DNA of 64,000 bases from Pseudo-nitzschia pungens (GCA_037355855.1 CM074758.1:1585001-1649000), one strand, 5' to 3'; counted from the first letter of the stretch, positions 44,028 through 55,777 are shown. Notes: generated from the sequence alone by a model not told the origin. Numbers and translations are program-made.

Positions 44028-44301
44028 TGGCTTCGTCGCACCTGCGGTGATGTTGCACGATGGATGAGCGGAAGATTAAAAACAGTATTCATGATTGCTG
44101 GGTGTGTCCCACGTACTGCTAATCAAAAGCTCATTCAAATCGAGTGTACAATACAATGATAAATTACAGTCATATAATATTAAAATACATTACAATAAAA
44201 TATAGTAGTAGTAATACTTTTCGCAACAAGATAATTTACAATTCTAGTGATACATACATACATGCTTTCCTCAAAATACAATCAGTGCAACGGTGACACT
44301 G

Positions 44302-47064
44302 TTAAGGTTTCAAATCGAAATTATCAACATCCCCGTAACCCCCTCGTGGTTCTCTCAAACTTCGTTGTTTCTTTCCTTTCTCCACCAAGAATTCCCGCGC
44401 CTTTTGGATGCCTTCTTCCTTCTTCTCTTCGAGAGCGGCCTTGGCTTTCGCTATGCTTTCTTCCTTTTTTTCTTCCAGAATGGCCTTGGCTTTTGCAATG
44501 TTTTCCTCCTTCTTTTCTTCGAGTTTGGCCATCGCTTTGGCAATGCCGGCGTCCTTCTTTTCTCCGATAGCGTTGGCCAACAGCTTTCGTCGCTCCTTCC
44601 AGTCGCCGTCTCTAAGTTTTTGGACATTGGCCGCCGCGGCGTCAATTTCCTCCAGCATGTTCAGTATGTCCATGTCGGGCTCGATGACTACGGATCCGGC
44701 CTTTGCACCGCCCGACGACTTGTTGGGATCCTCGAACTTACGTTCGGTTTCGAGCAGGTTCATCCAGAGTTCCCTGACCGCCTCCGCGCTCGCATCCAGA
44801 TCCTTCACCCTCAGCAGCCGGCCATCCACGTTCGAAAAGGACAACAGATTCAAGTCTTCCAGATCCTCCAGTGCTCGCTTCACGTCGATCTGCACCTCGT
44901 TCTCCGTGTTGAGAAGCCGGTTCACCTGGGTTTCGCAGTTCCGCTCCAGAATCGATCTGGTCAGGTTGGATCGCTTTGCCTTGTACGCCTGCAGGATCCA
45001 TTGATGAACCAGCGCGGTTCGAAGCGCGCGTTGCGATCCCGCCTCGTATGTGAGATACTTGAAAGCTCCGCTGTTGCGTTGCGAAATCTTCGTGGTGAGA
45101 AACGTCTTGACCAGCAGATCGTACCGAGCTAATTTGTTGGAATACCGAAACACCGTTCGGAGCACCCACAGTGTCACCGACACCAACGCCAGCAAATCCA
45201 ATCGGGTGCTATCGAACCGAATGGAACCCAGAACGATGAGAAAGGTGAACACGCTGATCGTATCGAACAAGAGGGCATCGGCGGGCCGAAACACCAGTTT
45301 TGATTTGGGCAGAACCGCCGGTAGATTCGACATGGGAACTTGCTCAAAAAGTCGCACTTCGAGGTCTCCCGATTGAGGTTCAGACTTGTCCTCCTCCGGT
45401 TGTTCGAATCCTTCGATGTCAAACATATCGGCAAATTCACTGACAATCTGTGGCGGGGCAATCTTTCTCTTGGTCTTCACGAGGGGTCTCCAAACAACCA
45501 CGACTTCTTCGTACGTTGGCTCAACCAATTCCGATTTGGCAAAAATGGTCTTCAAGAGACCCCGCCGCCCTGCTTTGTTGAAGACATCAATGAGACTGCC
45601 AATACTGACACGTTCCAGTAATTGCATCCTGGGCAATTCCTTTCCATTCTTTACAGCCGCTCCATCGTACGCACACGTGACAGCGTTGTTTCTGTTCGCT
45701 CCGTCGGACATGGTGCCATTCAGACTCATTGACGAATTCGCTGCACCATTGTATAAGGTATTGTTCGGACTCATCGACGCATTCATTCCACCATAATACA
45801 TGCTGTTGTTCAGGCCGGTTGTGGCATTCATTTCATTTCCCCCGGTCTGGTCATCGTAGTCAATCTCACACACTATGAATGGGCCTAGCGCATCCAATGG
45901 ATCGGGAGGTTCCACCGATAAGGTTTTCGACCCACCGTATCGATTCATTACTTTTTTCCCCGTGTTAGACCCGCTTTGCGGCTCCGTGAATCCAATTATA
46001 GATGCCATCGATACTTGGCTGTCGGGCATGAACTCGTCCTTGAACATGCCTTTTATCCATTGTTTGAATTGTGGAATCTGGAGCTTGTTGCTGATCTCCA
46101 TCAACTTTCTTTGGAACGACTGCCTCAGTTGGAAGCTTTTCAAACGAACGGCCCGAAACAAGCTGGATTCGAATCGATCCAGTATATTCTTCACCCAGGC
46201 TGCGGCTCGTTTGACCACGTTTGCTTGGAGGTAATTAATCTTGGGTAACAGCAGCCGCCCTTTGGTCACCTCCTGCGAATATCCTCTCCAATAGACCAGG
46301 ACACGACCATCGAATAGCATGTCCTCGCTACCTGCCTTGAGAGTTCCGTTGGCGTGGAAGTGTTCGGGATAGAACTCTCTGGATATTATCGGGTCCAGTT
46401 CTTTCACGTCCGGCAGCAGAGACAACCGAAGCAAATAACCGGCGTTGAGGCACTCGCACAGATCAATATCGCGCTGAGATAGTAGCTCAAAACCCGAGTC
46501 CTCCAAGGATTTTCGCAGAGCGGGAATTTCTGGTTTTCTTTCATCATTGGCATCATCCCCCCGTTCTACTTCACCCATCGTCCTGCCTCGGATCGTTTTT
46601 GTCGGCCCCTCGATCATTTCGCGTTCGTACGCTCGCAATGGTGAGAAATCCTGCTCGATCTTTCTGGCTTTTGCGTGGTAGTAAGTGTCTAGTTTGTCCA
46701 GTAAATGTGGACTTTGAGATATGTTGCGTGGTAATATTGAAGGATCACTAGGTATGCAGCTTCCGGACCTCGTGACGATGCGGCATCGCGGCGTCAGCTC
46801 CAGAACTGAATCGGTGTCGTCTTCGTTTCCTGTTTCACCATCATCCGGATTGCTATAATATAACAACGAGCCTCGCGGGAAGGGCTGGAGTAGCTTGTCC
46901 GGATATTCCCTTGTACGATCTATCCGTTGCAAAGACGTCTTTGATAGTATCCGTCTTGCCCATCCATTAGTACTGGGTGACTGGGGTTGGAGAAATGGAA
47001 AAGTTCCCTGAAGGAAGGCAAGAAGACCGAGCAGTCCTATCTCGTAATTATTCGGTCGCTTCAT
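44302..47064 (-). CDS. DUF3754 (TMEM143-like) membrane protein
   Basis: A 920-residue single-exon protein with a central DUF3754-like region: KDELVEPTYEEVVVVWR-type sequence, IVSEFADMFDIEGF, LFEQVPMSNLPAVLPKSKLV and two membrane helices near SVFTFLIVLGSI and LLALVSVTLWVLRTVF. A winged-helix-like tail region (QRALRTALVHQWILQAYKA) follows. The N-terminus has a hydrophobic segment (EIGLLGLLAFLQGTFPFL) that may be a signal or organelle presequence. Two internal tandem repeats stand out: an Asn/Met/Ser repeat (MNASMSPNNTLYNGAAN) and, at the C-terminus, four copies of a 15-residue charged helix (KKEENIAKAKAILEE). The function of the family is unknown. The first in-frame ATG (47064) was used instead of an upstream TTG. 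Confidence 0.75.
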   Translation of the reverse strand: MKRPNNYEIGLLGLLAFLQGTFPFLQPQSPSTNGWARRILSKTSLQRIDRTREYPDKLLQPFPRGSLLYYSNPDDGETGNEDDTDSVLELTPRCRIVTRSGSCIPSDPSILPRNISQSPHLLDKLDTYYHAKARKIEQDFSPLRAYEREMIEGPTKTIRGRTMGEVERGDDANDERKPEIPALRKSLEDSGFELLSQRDIDLCECLNAGYLLRLSLLPDVKELDPIISREFYPEHFHANGTLKAGSEDMLFDGRVLVYWRGYSQEVTKGRLLLPKINYLQANVVKRAAAWVKNILDRFESSLFRAVRLKSFQLRQSFQRKLMEISNKLQIPQFKQWIKGMFKDEFMPDSQVSMASIIGFTEPQSGSNTGKKVMNRYGGSKTLSVEPPDPLDALGPFIVCEIDYDDQTGGNEMNATTGLNNSMYYGGMNASMSPNNTLYNGAANSSMSLNGTMSDGANRNNAVTCAYDGAAVKNGKELPRMQLLERVSIGSLIDVFNKAGRRGLLKTIFAKSELVEPTYEEVVVVWRPLVKTKRKIAPPQIVSEFADMFDIEGFEQPEEDKSEPQSGDLEVRLFEQVPMSNLPAVLPKSKLVFRPADALLFDTISVFTFLIVLGSIRFDSTRLDLLALVSVTLWVLRTVFRYSNKLARYDLLVKTFLTTKISQRNSGAFKYLTYEAGSQRALRTALVHQWILQAYKAKRSNLTRSILERNCETQVNRLLNTENEVQIDVKRALEDLEDLNLLSFSNVDGRLLRVKDLDASAEAVRELWMNLLETERKFEDPNKSSGGAKAGSVVIEPDMDILNMLEEIDAAAANVQKLRDGDWKERRKLLANAIGEKKDAGIAKAMAKLEEKKEENIAKAKAILEEKKEESIAKAKAALEEKKEEGIQKAREFLVEKGKKQRSLREPRGGYGDVDNFDLKP

Positions 47065-49152
47065 TGCAAATATTGTTCCCGCAAACAAACAATGAAGCTT
47101 TCGTGACCAGTTTCGTTGGATCCTTCTGTTGATGACTGTGCCGTTAGTGCCGTTAGTGCCGTCTACTTCTCGGTTTACTAATATTCAAGAGCTAGTGTGT
47201 TTAGTGTTTACGTTTTGTCGACGACGACGTACGTTTTTTCGTACAAAGCGTTCTTATTCGCACATTTTAATCGTTCAATGAAAATGTGACGCGTAAGAGC
47301 GACAACAGCTGTCTGCAAACAAAATTCAGGATCTAAATGCAACGAATATGGCCGTTCGCCCCTCTTTGCCGAATCGCGCTCCTGTCCAACGGTTTTCAAT
47401 GGCATAACCGCAACCACATTGTTTCATACCGGGGGTCAGTTGCATAAGCCTTACCGGTACCGCATCAACAATAAGGTACGTACATACGTACTCTACCTAT
47501 TTGGTTGAAAAGCATGTACGTAATCGCTGACGTGCGCAAGCCACTCTCCAAAACATGAATGACGTTACACGAACTAAGATCTTAACCAGGATGATGTATT
47601 GGGCGAAAACCGCTGTCAGTGATCGAAAACAACTCTTATTGTGCCAGAATTACTTTTTTGTTTAATTTTCAAAAAATTAGAACAAAATTTTGCGCATCTT
47701 CGAAGTTCTCTCTCTCATTTTTTGGAAATTTCGCAGTCGACGCCCTGTTTTTTGGATGAAGTACTAGTAGGACTACTAGTAAATGAGAAGAATGAATGAT
47801 CACACTGTTTGATGAAAGTAATGGCACTCTCCAACGAAAGGTCATAATCTTACTCGAGACTGTACGAATCAAAGCTGTTAATTTGAGGACAACGAATGTG
47901 TGAGGGTGCTACAGATGTTGAAGTAGATATTTTCTTGGTACTTCTTCTTCTTTTGTGACTGAGTAGTAAGCACCAACTTGCTGCTGGGTTATGAATACTA
48001 CTACCAGTACTAGTAGTAGTAGTAGGTGTTTTTGTACCTTTTGGACTGATCATTATTCTTGTAGAAAGAGCTTTGGGCTTGAAGGTTTTCTTGGTTTTTA
48101 ATAGTATCTAATCAATAGTAGTAGTACCCTCTTCCTCATATTGTTTACTGTTTAGCATGCCTACAGCTATTTGGAAAGGGTTCTTGAGAATAACAAATTG
48201 AAGAAATTGTGACAACTGCTAGTATGTCTGAGTTCCGTTCTGTTTCGGTACAGAAAAGAGCCCATCTCATGATTATTGTGCAAATGGTGGGTTCATTGCA
48301 ACAAATTTCATAATACAAGAATGCGATTTGAGATGTGATATCATCACCATCACACAGCAGCAGTTCTGTGCATAGTGAGTAGCAGCAGTGAATCTGCTGA
48401 GTCCAGAGAGTAACCTTACGACACAGTGATATAAAACAGTGACGATCGTAACGCTGTTACGAAGTATTTCTTTGCTAGTTTCTGTGGCCGAATCCATTTC
48501 GTCGAATTCTTTACTTTATTTTTTCAATAGTTAAGGTTCGAATGGACTTCAGCCGAGTCTTTTGGTCGGGACGACAACGCTAGTCATTATGTACTTCGGT
48601 TTGCCTAAATCTTGTTTCTAGTACTGATAGGCAATTCTAACGCACACTGGTACACTATTTCGGCAAGAAGAATCGGTTCACCTAATTCACCTAAAAAGTA
48701 GGTCTTGCTTGCTGTCTCAATTTTTTGGTTCCTCTATGTAACTCGTGAATAGTCATGGCGCCATTTTTTGCTCTTAGTTCGTGAGTGAGTCAGGGATGGA
48801 ATTTTTGGTTATTTAAGCGCTTCGATACATTTAAGCGCATGAGAAGAATCATCTGTGATTGCGTTTGCGGATCGCATCATCACCAACCGATCGTCCTACG
48901 CTCCACATGAATCAGTTCTCACGAAATTGCGAAGAGAACGTACGGTACGAAGTTTTGCGATGAATTACCTGTTCCTACTAGCAACGGGAAAATCGAAACA
49001 AAGTTTGTGACAATGGGAAATTTTGCGCTTCGTGAGATCATCGTAGAGATCACATCGAGGACCACAGAACGGAAGTCACTTGCTTCTCCGAGTCGTCAGT
49101 TGGAGAACGGTAAGACAGCCGCATATGTGCGCTAAAAAAGATTTAGGTCATC
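47065..49152. other. 2-kb divergent intergenic region
   Basis: Short TAG/CTA tracts (47761-47783, 48000-48028, 48116-48130) and GTAC-rich words, with no supportable gene on either strand. Confidence 0.5.
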
Positions 49153-49869
49153 ATGTCAATACTTTCAGGATTGAGATTTGTGAACGTCGCAACACTGAAA
49201 CGCTCCTGCAACAATCTGTCGGACGCTTTCAGAACAAAGACTGCGGGAGGGAATTTTAGTTCATTCCGACATGACTTCCAAATTTCTTCTTGGCTTGCGA
49301 CTGGAGGAGTCGGGGCAGCGGCTACTTTGGGCTTTGTCTCGATGAAGGATGACAGTTTCGACTGCGATGGAAGCCAACCAATAATGTCTGTGTCGGCAGC
49401 AAGGACACTAGCAGCAGCAATCACCAACATCTCGACATCGATGACAACGCAAATGGACTACCTAGAACACGACCCTAAGGATTACGACATCTACATACAG
49501 AAGCCTACAGCTGAGGATTTACCATACCTCTTGAATCAGTTCGACGAGCATGGGAAAGAAGTTTGGCCATGGATCTGGACCCACCCGAACGAAACGGGTC
49601 CCCATTATGTGTTCATAGGAGTAACTCGTGAGACCCTGCATCAAATACGAGAGTTGCGGTCGAAGTCATCGACGTACAACATACTATTGATTGCGAGTGA
49701 GGAATCCCTTCGGGAAGCTGCGAAAGAAGTAGGTGATGCCAACGTATATGATGAAACTCTTTGCGGTGTTGTCACGGATGCCACTCTGAAATTGCTAAAT
49801 GTTGAAGCTAAACTTATAATGCTTAGTGATGAGCGTGTGATTGCTTTTGACACTCTCACCATTGCATAG
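49153..49869 (+). CDS. hypothetical protein, possibly organellar
   Basis: A 238-residue single-exon protein. The first 40 residues are basic and Ser/Asn-rich without acidic residues before Asp24 (MSILSGLRFVNVATLKRSC), compatible with a mitochondrial presequence, and a short hydrophobic stretch follows (WLATGGVGAAATLGFVSM). The C-terminal half is a compact alpha/beta domain (GPHYVFIGVTRETLHQIREL, YNILLIASEESLREAAKEVG, AKLIMLSDERVIAFDTL). I do not recognise the fold from motifs. The ATG is preceded by TCATC, and codon use is like that of neighbouring genes. Confidence 0.6.
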   Translation: MSILSGLRFVNVATLKRSCNNLSDAFRTKTAGGNFSSFRHDFQISSWLATGGVGAAATLGFVSMKDDSFDCDGSQPIMSVSAARTLAAAITNISTSMTTQMDYLEHDPKDYDIYIQKPTAEDLPYLLNQFDEHGKEVWPWIWTHPNETGPHYVFIGVTRETLHQIRELRSKSSTYNILLIASEESLREAAKEVGDANVYDETLCGVVTDATLKLLNVEAKLIMLSDERVIAFDTLTIA

Positions 49870-50682
49870 AAAGCCAAAAAATATGTTATTTCTAATGATC
49901 TCAAATAATTATCATTCCACATGATTCGTCTTCGCATTGCTGAGCGTTAGTACGTATGGAACTTGGAGACAGCACAACAGTATAATGCTTTTGTTACTGT
50001 CACAGTGTTGTTCAAAATAAGAGATGCCATTCAAACATACACTAGTCCGATTTGCATTACTCCCACGAACTTGTTTCAAAAATTCCCTTGAATCGTAAGC
50101 GTTTCGGTGTTTGAAATCCGAATAGACCCGGACTCTATCCGAAGTTGAGGGAGTCAAACCGGTATGTAATTACTGGTAAACTAGGAGTGCCGTTATTTTG
50201 TTACAAGTAGAATCTGTTCGTATGGAATTTGAAAAGTTGAGTCGTAGAATTTTTTCAAACAGTCACGGCATTCCCTCGAAAAACCAATTAATGGATTCAA
50301 TTCTTGTCGGAATGCGCCATAGTTGGTGGTAGAGATGGCGGGCTCGTGTAGCGCAGGATGTTCTTGTGGTTGGGTCACGGGCAGCACTAATCCGACTAAA
50401 AGTGTTTAAACGAACATTCATGTCCCGCTTCCCCGACTGCGCATAACAAAATCGTTAAAAATCCTGGCCTGCGCGGAAGACTCATCTCCGTTGATTCACA
50501 AGCCGGTCTATCTGTTCCCACAAAAAAATCGAAATTGTCCGATGGCAAACAAAAAGATTGACGCGCAGACGAATTCAGATTGATCAATCGCACAGAAAAC
50601 TCGATAACATCCAAAAGCGGGCAATTCCCATTTTATCATAATTCCACGCATCACAGCACCGATCGAGGACGCATCCAGAATC
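49870..50682. other. intergenic region
   Basis: No supported features between the hypothetical gene and cyclin H. Confidence 0.4.
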
Positions 50683-52473
50683 ATGGGGGAAGTAGACTTT
50701 GAGATGAGCTCGCAAGCAAAGTACTGGATGTTCGACGAAGCCTCTCTTCTCGAATGCCGACAGGACGCATGTAACAATCTGTCTCCGAAGTTAAGGACAG
50801 CAAGGGGAAAACCCAGAGTCCGCAAGTTCGCTTGTGGCTACAATGGAAGAAAAGCGACAACATCGACCACAAACGAAAACGCAAACAAGCCTTCCATAAT
50901 CGATCCGTCGTTAACGATGAGTCCTGAAGAACAGGAAACGCTTATCCACTTCCACGCACATCAGATTCAAAAACTCATCGGACCGAATGCTATTTTTCCA
51001 CAGCTGAAACGAGGAGCTTCCGTACTTTCCACAGCAATAATGTTGTTCCGGAAATTTTACCTCTCGAACTCTGTCATCGACTTTCATCCTCGCAAACTAG
51101 CAGCAGCTAGTGCTCTATTAGCTGTCAAAACAGATTGCGAACGAAACCTCCCGGTAAGTCCGATTAGACCAAGATAATTTCGGATTTTTCAATATTCTGT
51201 ATCGGTTGCCAAATCCCTTTGAATTTTGGGGCGCATTCGCGGGTCGCGCGACATCAATCTTAATTTTAGGCTGTCACCCGCGGACTGCGCCCTAAGTAAC
51301 CATATAGTTAATCGGCACACACGAATACAACCGAAAGCGCGCTAGTCATTCGACTCATTATTCTATGGTTCTGTATCCTGACCCCCACTCACACATGTTT
51401 TGTCGCCGCCAATAATTTTGCAGATTGATGTCTTGTCGCATGCGACCTTTGTCGTTGCGATGAGAGCACAAAACGACCCATTATCGATGGATGAGCTGCG
51501 AGGTGTTACCATCCATGAAATAGAAGAAGCCGAAAGAGAACTCTTGGAAGGATGCGACTATAGGCTCCGTAGTCACCACCCTTACGGCGCTATCAAGCTG
51601 CTGGCTTCGGACGTTGTATCATACTTCAAGAAGCCTCGAGAACAAAACTGCACGGGCCCGGACTTTGTCACGTACTGTCCAGATGAAACCACCAAGAGCA
51701 AGAGTGGGTTTGCATCCCCACGAACTGTCATGTTCGATCACCAATCTTACCCTAAGTTCTACAGCGACGACCACGTTGGTCTCGATACCCTTCGTGAAAG
51801 GGCACTCTATATTGCTCAATCGGCTTTGGTTTACACGGACATCAATTTTCTTTTTCAACCGGGACAAATTGCTTTTGCTGCGGTAGCGTTAGCACTTGAC
51901 AGCCATGCGTATAGCTATGACGATGAATCCCCTACATGCAATCGTTTGGGGCCGAAAATGCGAGAGTACATGTGCGCGCGGTTTTCTCAAAAGAGTGAAG
52001 ATGAGATAGCGGAATACGAAGAAGAAGTTAGCAAAATCATTTCGAGTCTCGAGCACTGTTCGGCGATTGACTTGGAAATGTTTTCTCCGTTTTGGCAGTA
52101 TCACCAACGCCGTTACGCGAAGACAGCCGAACGGGAAACGCTCAAAATCCGAAAGGCCATTTTTACCGCATCACGGCTCCGAGTTGTGTCCCGATCTACA
52201 TTTCAAATCGCAACTCCACTTCGGGCTCGGTCTCCTTCACCCTTTGGATATCATCATTATCGTCAAGAACACTACCCCTCTAGTGGTTGTCATGCTCATC
52301 ACTATCAACATCATCACTACAACCAACAATACTACGACGTCGACGGAGGTCAACGAAAGCGCGGACGTGAGGAGGAGGACATGTGGACACCAGAGCACGA
52401 CCATCATAGCTACCCTTCCCACCGCCACAGCAAGATCGCTCGAGTCACCCCGATTAACACTCCTTTTATCTAA
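50683..52473 (+). CDS. cyclin H-like protein (CDK-activating kinase / TFIIH)
   Basis: Exons 50683-51153 and 51424-52473 with a 270-bp intron (donor GTAAGT, acceptor TTTTGCAG), joined in phase 0 to give 506 residues. The start MGEVDFEMSSQAKYWMFDEA and LTMSPEEQETLIHFHAHQIQ match the cyclin H N-terminal helix and first cyclin repeat. STAIMLFRKFYLSNSVIDFHP and AAASALLAVKTD are the cyclin box core. The second repeat contains ELLEGCDYRLRSHHPYGAIK and LVYTDINFLFQPGQIAFAAVALAL. Cyclin H pairs with CDK7 in CAK, acting on cell-cycle CDKs and on the RNA polymerase II tail. The C-terminal 100 residues are an unusual His/Tyr/Arg-rich tail (HHYRQEHYPSSGCHAHHYQH), absent from typical members. A cyclin C or K relative is less likely. 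Confidence 0.85.
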
Positions 52474-53554
52474 TGGGGAAACAAGGGATCACGTAAGGTG
52501 GCTAACGTACAATGAGAAATAGATCATTCCAGCAATGGACACGAGCGAAAAAGATCCTGCGAACACAAACTGTTCAGGCCGACACTATGGGAATGTGTCG
52601 GAAAGGATTTCGAACCAAAATTTGGTACAGGGCACCAAATTGAATGAAAAAATATTGTTCAAAACAATGAAATAATAATATAACAATACTAGCGATACAA
52701 TAGACAAAAAAAAGAAAGCACATCACACCAAAACTCGTGAAGCAGTTGTGAGCGGTTCGCTTTCGAAAAGGAAACTAGCATTGCTACGCTGAGTCGTACA
52801 ATAGAGACTTAAGTCCTATAGAGTCAGTATTGAAACCAATCAACTTTGCAAGCGCAAATGGATCTGTCCCTGTAAAGCGAGTCTGATCAGTTAGGCATGG
52901 AGTTGTTGTCACCGTAGAATGCAGATTCACTGAGAGTAAGGAAATACCATTGTTCTTGCTGTATAGTACAAGTTAAATACACTTCCTTCAATGGAATTTT
53001 GGATTTCACGGGTGGAGAGAGAGGGGCTCTGAACTCAAAGTAACTATGGATTGGTAAGTTTACCCTAGTTCATACCAGGTTCGTACATTAATTACTCGTT
53101 GCCTACCCGCTAAGGTTGATAGGTCGTGCGGAAGATTTTTCTTCGAAACGAAGAACGATGTTTTGATTGAGGTTTTTGGCGCCGCGCTCGTGTCAGGAAA
53201 GTGCACGCCGATCGATAGTAAGGTTACTTCACCGACAACCACGAAAATCTAATTTCGAGCACGTAATCGTCCTTCATGATAAAAAGGCTTACTTCGTATT
53301 TTTTCTCTTGGAACTGGTACGGGTACGGTACAGCAGGCAAAACACAACTTCCAATATCTCAAAGAGAAAACAACAGATTATGACACAATGATGCGCCAAA
53401 CTTTCACTTTACATTTTATAGTGTCACAACCATCCATATTCTCTTTTTGAAGCAACGCCGTAGGAAAATCCATTTCAAGAATCGCTTCATCATCCGTATT
53501 CCGTCGATTCCAAGTTGTCTCGATCTTGACGAATTTCGCATAATATCATAAACG
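52474..53554. other. intergenic region
   Basis: Contains a small hairpin 3' of cyclin H (CCGACAC-TATGGGAAT-GTGTCGG, near 52579-52601) in the probable 3' UTR. Otherwise AT-rich spacer. Confidence 0.4.
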
Positions 53555-54808
53555 ATGCAAACACAACAAAGAAGCAGCGAGGACGCCATATATGATGAAT
53601 TCGTGACGTTGCAGCATGCACGGCTTGATAATGAGAATCACTATGGTGACGGAAAAAATATAACGAATTTATTTCAAGAATTTGAGCACAGGAGAGAAAA
53701 ATACCCTGTTCAACAAATATATGGATCGATTGCTTTGATGCTTGGTCAGCTCGTAGCATTGGTTGCTACAAGCATGAACGCCTCATCCTATGTGTTGGAA
53801 TACGGTATGCACAAGATTTTTCCTATGTTCCTACTCTTCAATTCCTACACGATATTGGCGCTGCATCTATTCTGGAGTAGCAGCTGCGACAATTTACACG
53901 GCGAGAAACCCCGATATCGACTCCCTCTAACAAAATTGAAATTGCGATCTCCGTGGTACCACTATTTGTGTTTGAGTTGCTTGGACATTGGGCCTAACTA
54001 TTTAGGACTGCTCGCAATACATCAAACATCGTTTACGAGTGCGACGTTGTTGCAATCGTTGACAATTCCATCCACGATGATATTTTGCAGAATCTTACTC
54101 GGCAAGAAGTACCGACGGACTCACTTCGTCGGAGTTGTCTTATGCATGATAGGAGGAAGCATCACCGTACTCATGGACAGGGGTGCTGCTTCGTCCTCGG
54201 GAATGGAAACTGCTCACCCCCATTCCTTTCGAGGCGATATCCTTGCTGTTATTGCCGCGTTAGGGTACGGCCTTGGAGATGCCTGCGCTGAACTATGGTC
54301 GAAGCACGTGAATCGAGATGAATACCTTGGAATGATTGGTCTATTTGGAGCATTGTGGTCATTAATAGCTTGCGTTCTATACGAAAGAAATGCAGTGATT
54401 GAGGCGTTCACTGCAGAAGACGGAAAGTTTCTCCAAACAGTGGGAGTTATTATGTGGTACATTGTATCGCTTGCAGGCTATTATATTGTCTCATCGGCAT
54501 TTTTGATCAAGTCAGACGCCACGCTGCTGAACTTGTCAATCCAAACTCAGAACTTCTGGTCCGTTCTATTCTCCGTGGTAATCTTTCAAGAATACCCGAG
54601 ACTTCCATTTTATGTTGCCATTTCCATGGTTGTGACAGGAGTCTTTGTGTACGAACTGTGCGGGAATGAGAACGAAAGGATACCAAAGCGGACATCGAAC
54701 AATCATGACGAAATCGATACCGAGTCAACTCCTTTGATGTCCAAGTGCCAAGTAAAGTGTCTTGACACGAACCAATTCCCCGAACCAAATTCTCGCAACT
54801 CCAACTGA
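53555..54808 (+). CDS. SLC35F-like solute carrier (drug/metabolite transporter superfamily)
   Basis: A 417-residue protein with about ten membrane helices, in the order of the SLC35F1/F2/F6 (DUF914) group: YGSIALMLGQLVALVATSM, YLCLSCLDIGPNYLGLLAIH, TSATLLQSLTIPSTMIFCRI (the conserved S-x-x-x-L-x-S-x-x-I-P-x-T helix), HFVGVVLCMIGGSITVL, GDILAVIAALGYGLGDACAE and NLSIQTQNFWSVLFSVVIFQ. The N- and C-termini are hydrophilic and probably cytosolic. Substrates of this branch are largely undefined; location in an endomembrane or plasma membrane is inferred. The C-terminus has an acidic segment ESTPLM that could be a sorting signal. The ATG at 53555 is the first in frame. Confidence 0.85.
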   Translation: MQTQQRSSEDAIYDEFVTLQHARLDNENHYGDGKNITNLFQEFEHRREKYPVQQIYGSIALMLGQLVALVATSMNASSYVLEYGMHKIFPMFLLFNSYTILALHLFWSSSCDNLHGEKPRYRLPLTKLKLRSPWYHYLCLSCLDIGPNYLGLLAIHQTSFTSATLLQSLTIPSTMIFCRILLGKKYRRTHFVGVVLCMIGGSITVLMDRGAASSSGMETAHPHSFRGDILAVIAALGYGLGDACAELWSKHVNRDEYLGMIGLFGALWSLIACVLYERNAVIEAFTAEDGKFLQTVGVIMWYIVSLAGYYIVSSAFLIKSDATLLNLSIQTQNFWSVLFSVVIFQEYPRLPFYVAISMVVTGVFVYELCGNENERIPKRTSNNHDEIDTESTPLMSKCQVKCLDTNQFPEPNSRNSN

Positions 54809-55189
54809 TTCTTACATAGAGAGTGATTGTAATTAAAGTTCATGCAGCTGTAATTTTTTTGGTATCTTGGATGTATGGAAAAATAGTGTTTATTCTGTTA
54901 GCTGAGTTACGAATGTGCACGTTCAAAGACACGTGGTGGAAAGGCACATGTTATAATATTGATCTGTTCATATTTTGAGCGTATCAGTACAGAATTCTTT
55001 ACCATCGGAATGCAGACCGGTGGGAAGTGTCACTGCGGTCGATGGCACACGAAGCTAGTGACCTTGACAAATAAATCAATTTCAATGTCCAGAGTGTTAT
55101 TCCTTATTCCCTGGTCGGAATCATGGTTCAGTCACATCGCGACACATCTGGATTGGAAGCCATATTACTAACTCATGTCAACTCGCTTT
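54809..55189. other. convergent intergenic region
   Basis: 3' UTRs of the SLC35F-like and rubredoxin genes. I see nothing else. Confidence 0.4.
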
Positions 55190-55777
55190 TTATGACATGG
55201 CATACCCTGAAAGGAAAAGAACAAAGAAGGCTGCGAGTCCTCCAAAGATAGCAAGATTCTTCTGACCTGCACTCCACGAGTTCGTTCCAAATCCATACCC
55301 CTGGTTGACTTCAAATCCTGGAATTTCCTCGACAACTTCGACGAAAGCGTCCTTCGATGCACGGCAAACAGGGCATCGCCAGTCGGCAGGCATGTCGACA
55401 AATTTGGTTCCTGGTTTGATCATACCTCCAATCATCATGCTGTCACCCTTGGTTTCATCATATTCCCAGTCGCAGTTGGAGCACTTGTGTTTTCCAGTTG
55501 ACAACTTCATGAAGACTTCTTGTTCCCGAAGCTCCTGTGCTCGTCTCATTTTTTCCAATTGTTCACGGGTAGCATCATCAATTTCTTCCTCTTGCATGGC
55601 GTCTTCCATTGGATCCGATGACGTAGCGGTGCTGGGTGTTGGTTCTCCTTCTGCCATGAAAAGGCGCGCAGAGGGGGCAGATTGTCGGACTGCCATGTTT
55701 TGGGGCGTAGTGAAAGCGTTCGATGACGCACTCAAGAGAGCGAGTGCAAGAAAAGCGAACGTGACAAATCTGATCAT
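55190..55777 (-). CDS. plastid membrane-anchored rubredoxin (RubA/RBD1-like)
   Basis: A 195-residue protein. The signal peptide [18 protein letters not shown] is followed by SNAFTTP, an ASAFAP-like motif that marks diatom plastid import. The rubredoxin domain has two C-x-x-C knuckles, Cys99/Cys102 ([15 protein letters not shown]) and Cys135/Cys138 ([12 protein letters not shown]), that bind one iron. A C-terminal helix ([20 protein letters not shown]) anchors it in a membrane, as in the cyanobacterial RubA and algal RBD1 proteins required for photosystem II assembly. An acidic helical linker ([20 protein letters not shown]) lies between the transit peptide and the domain. The ATG at 55777 was chosen because it places the signal peptide at the N-terminus; the frame extends upstream without an ATG. 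Confidence 0.93.
   Translation of the reverse strand: MIRFVTFAFLALALLSASSNAFTTPQNMAVRQSAPSARLFMAEGEPTPSTATSSDPMEDAMQEEEIDDATREQLEKMRRAQELREQEVFMKLSTGKHKCSNCDWEYDETKGDSMMIGGMIKPGTKFVDMPADWRCPVCRASKDAFVEVVEEIPGFEVNQGYGFGTNSWSAGQKNLAIFGGLAAFFVLFLSGYAMS

Noticed and set aside
52600..52620. tRNA-like B-box (GGTTCGAAATCC on the minus strand)
   Set aside because: The flanking bases do not form a T-arm stem or a cloverleaf.
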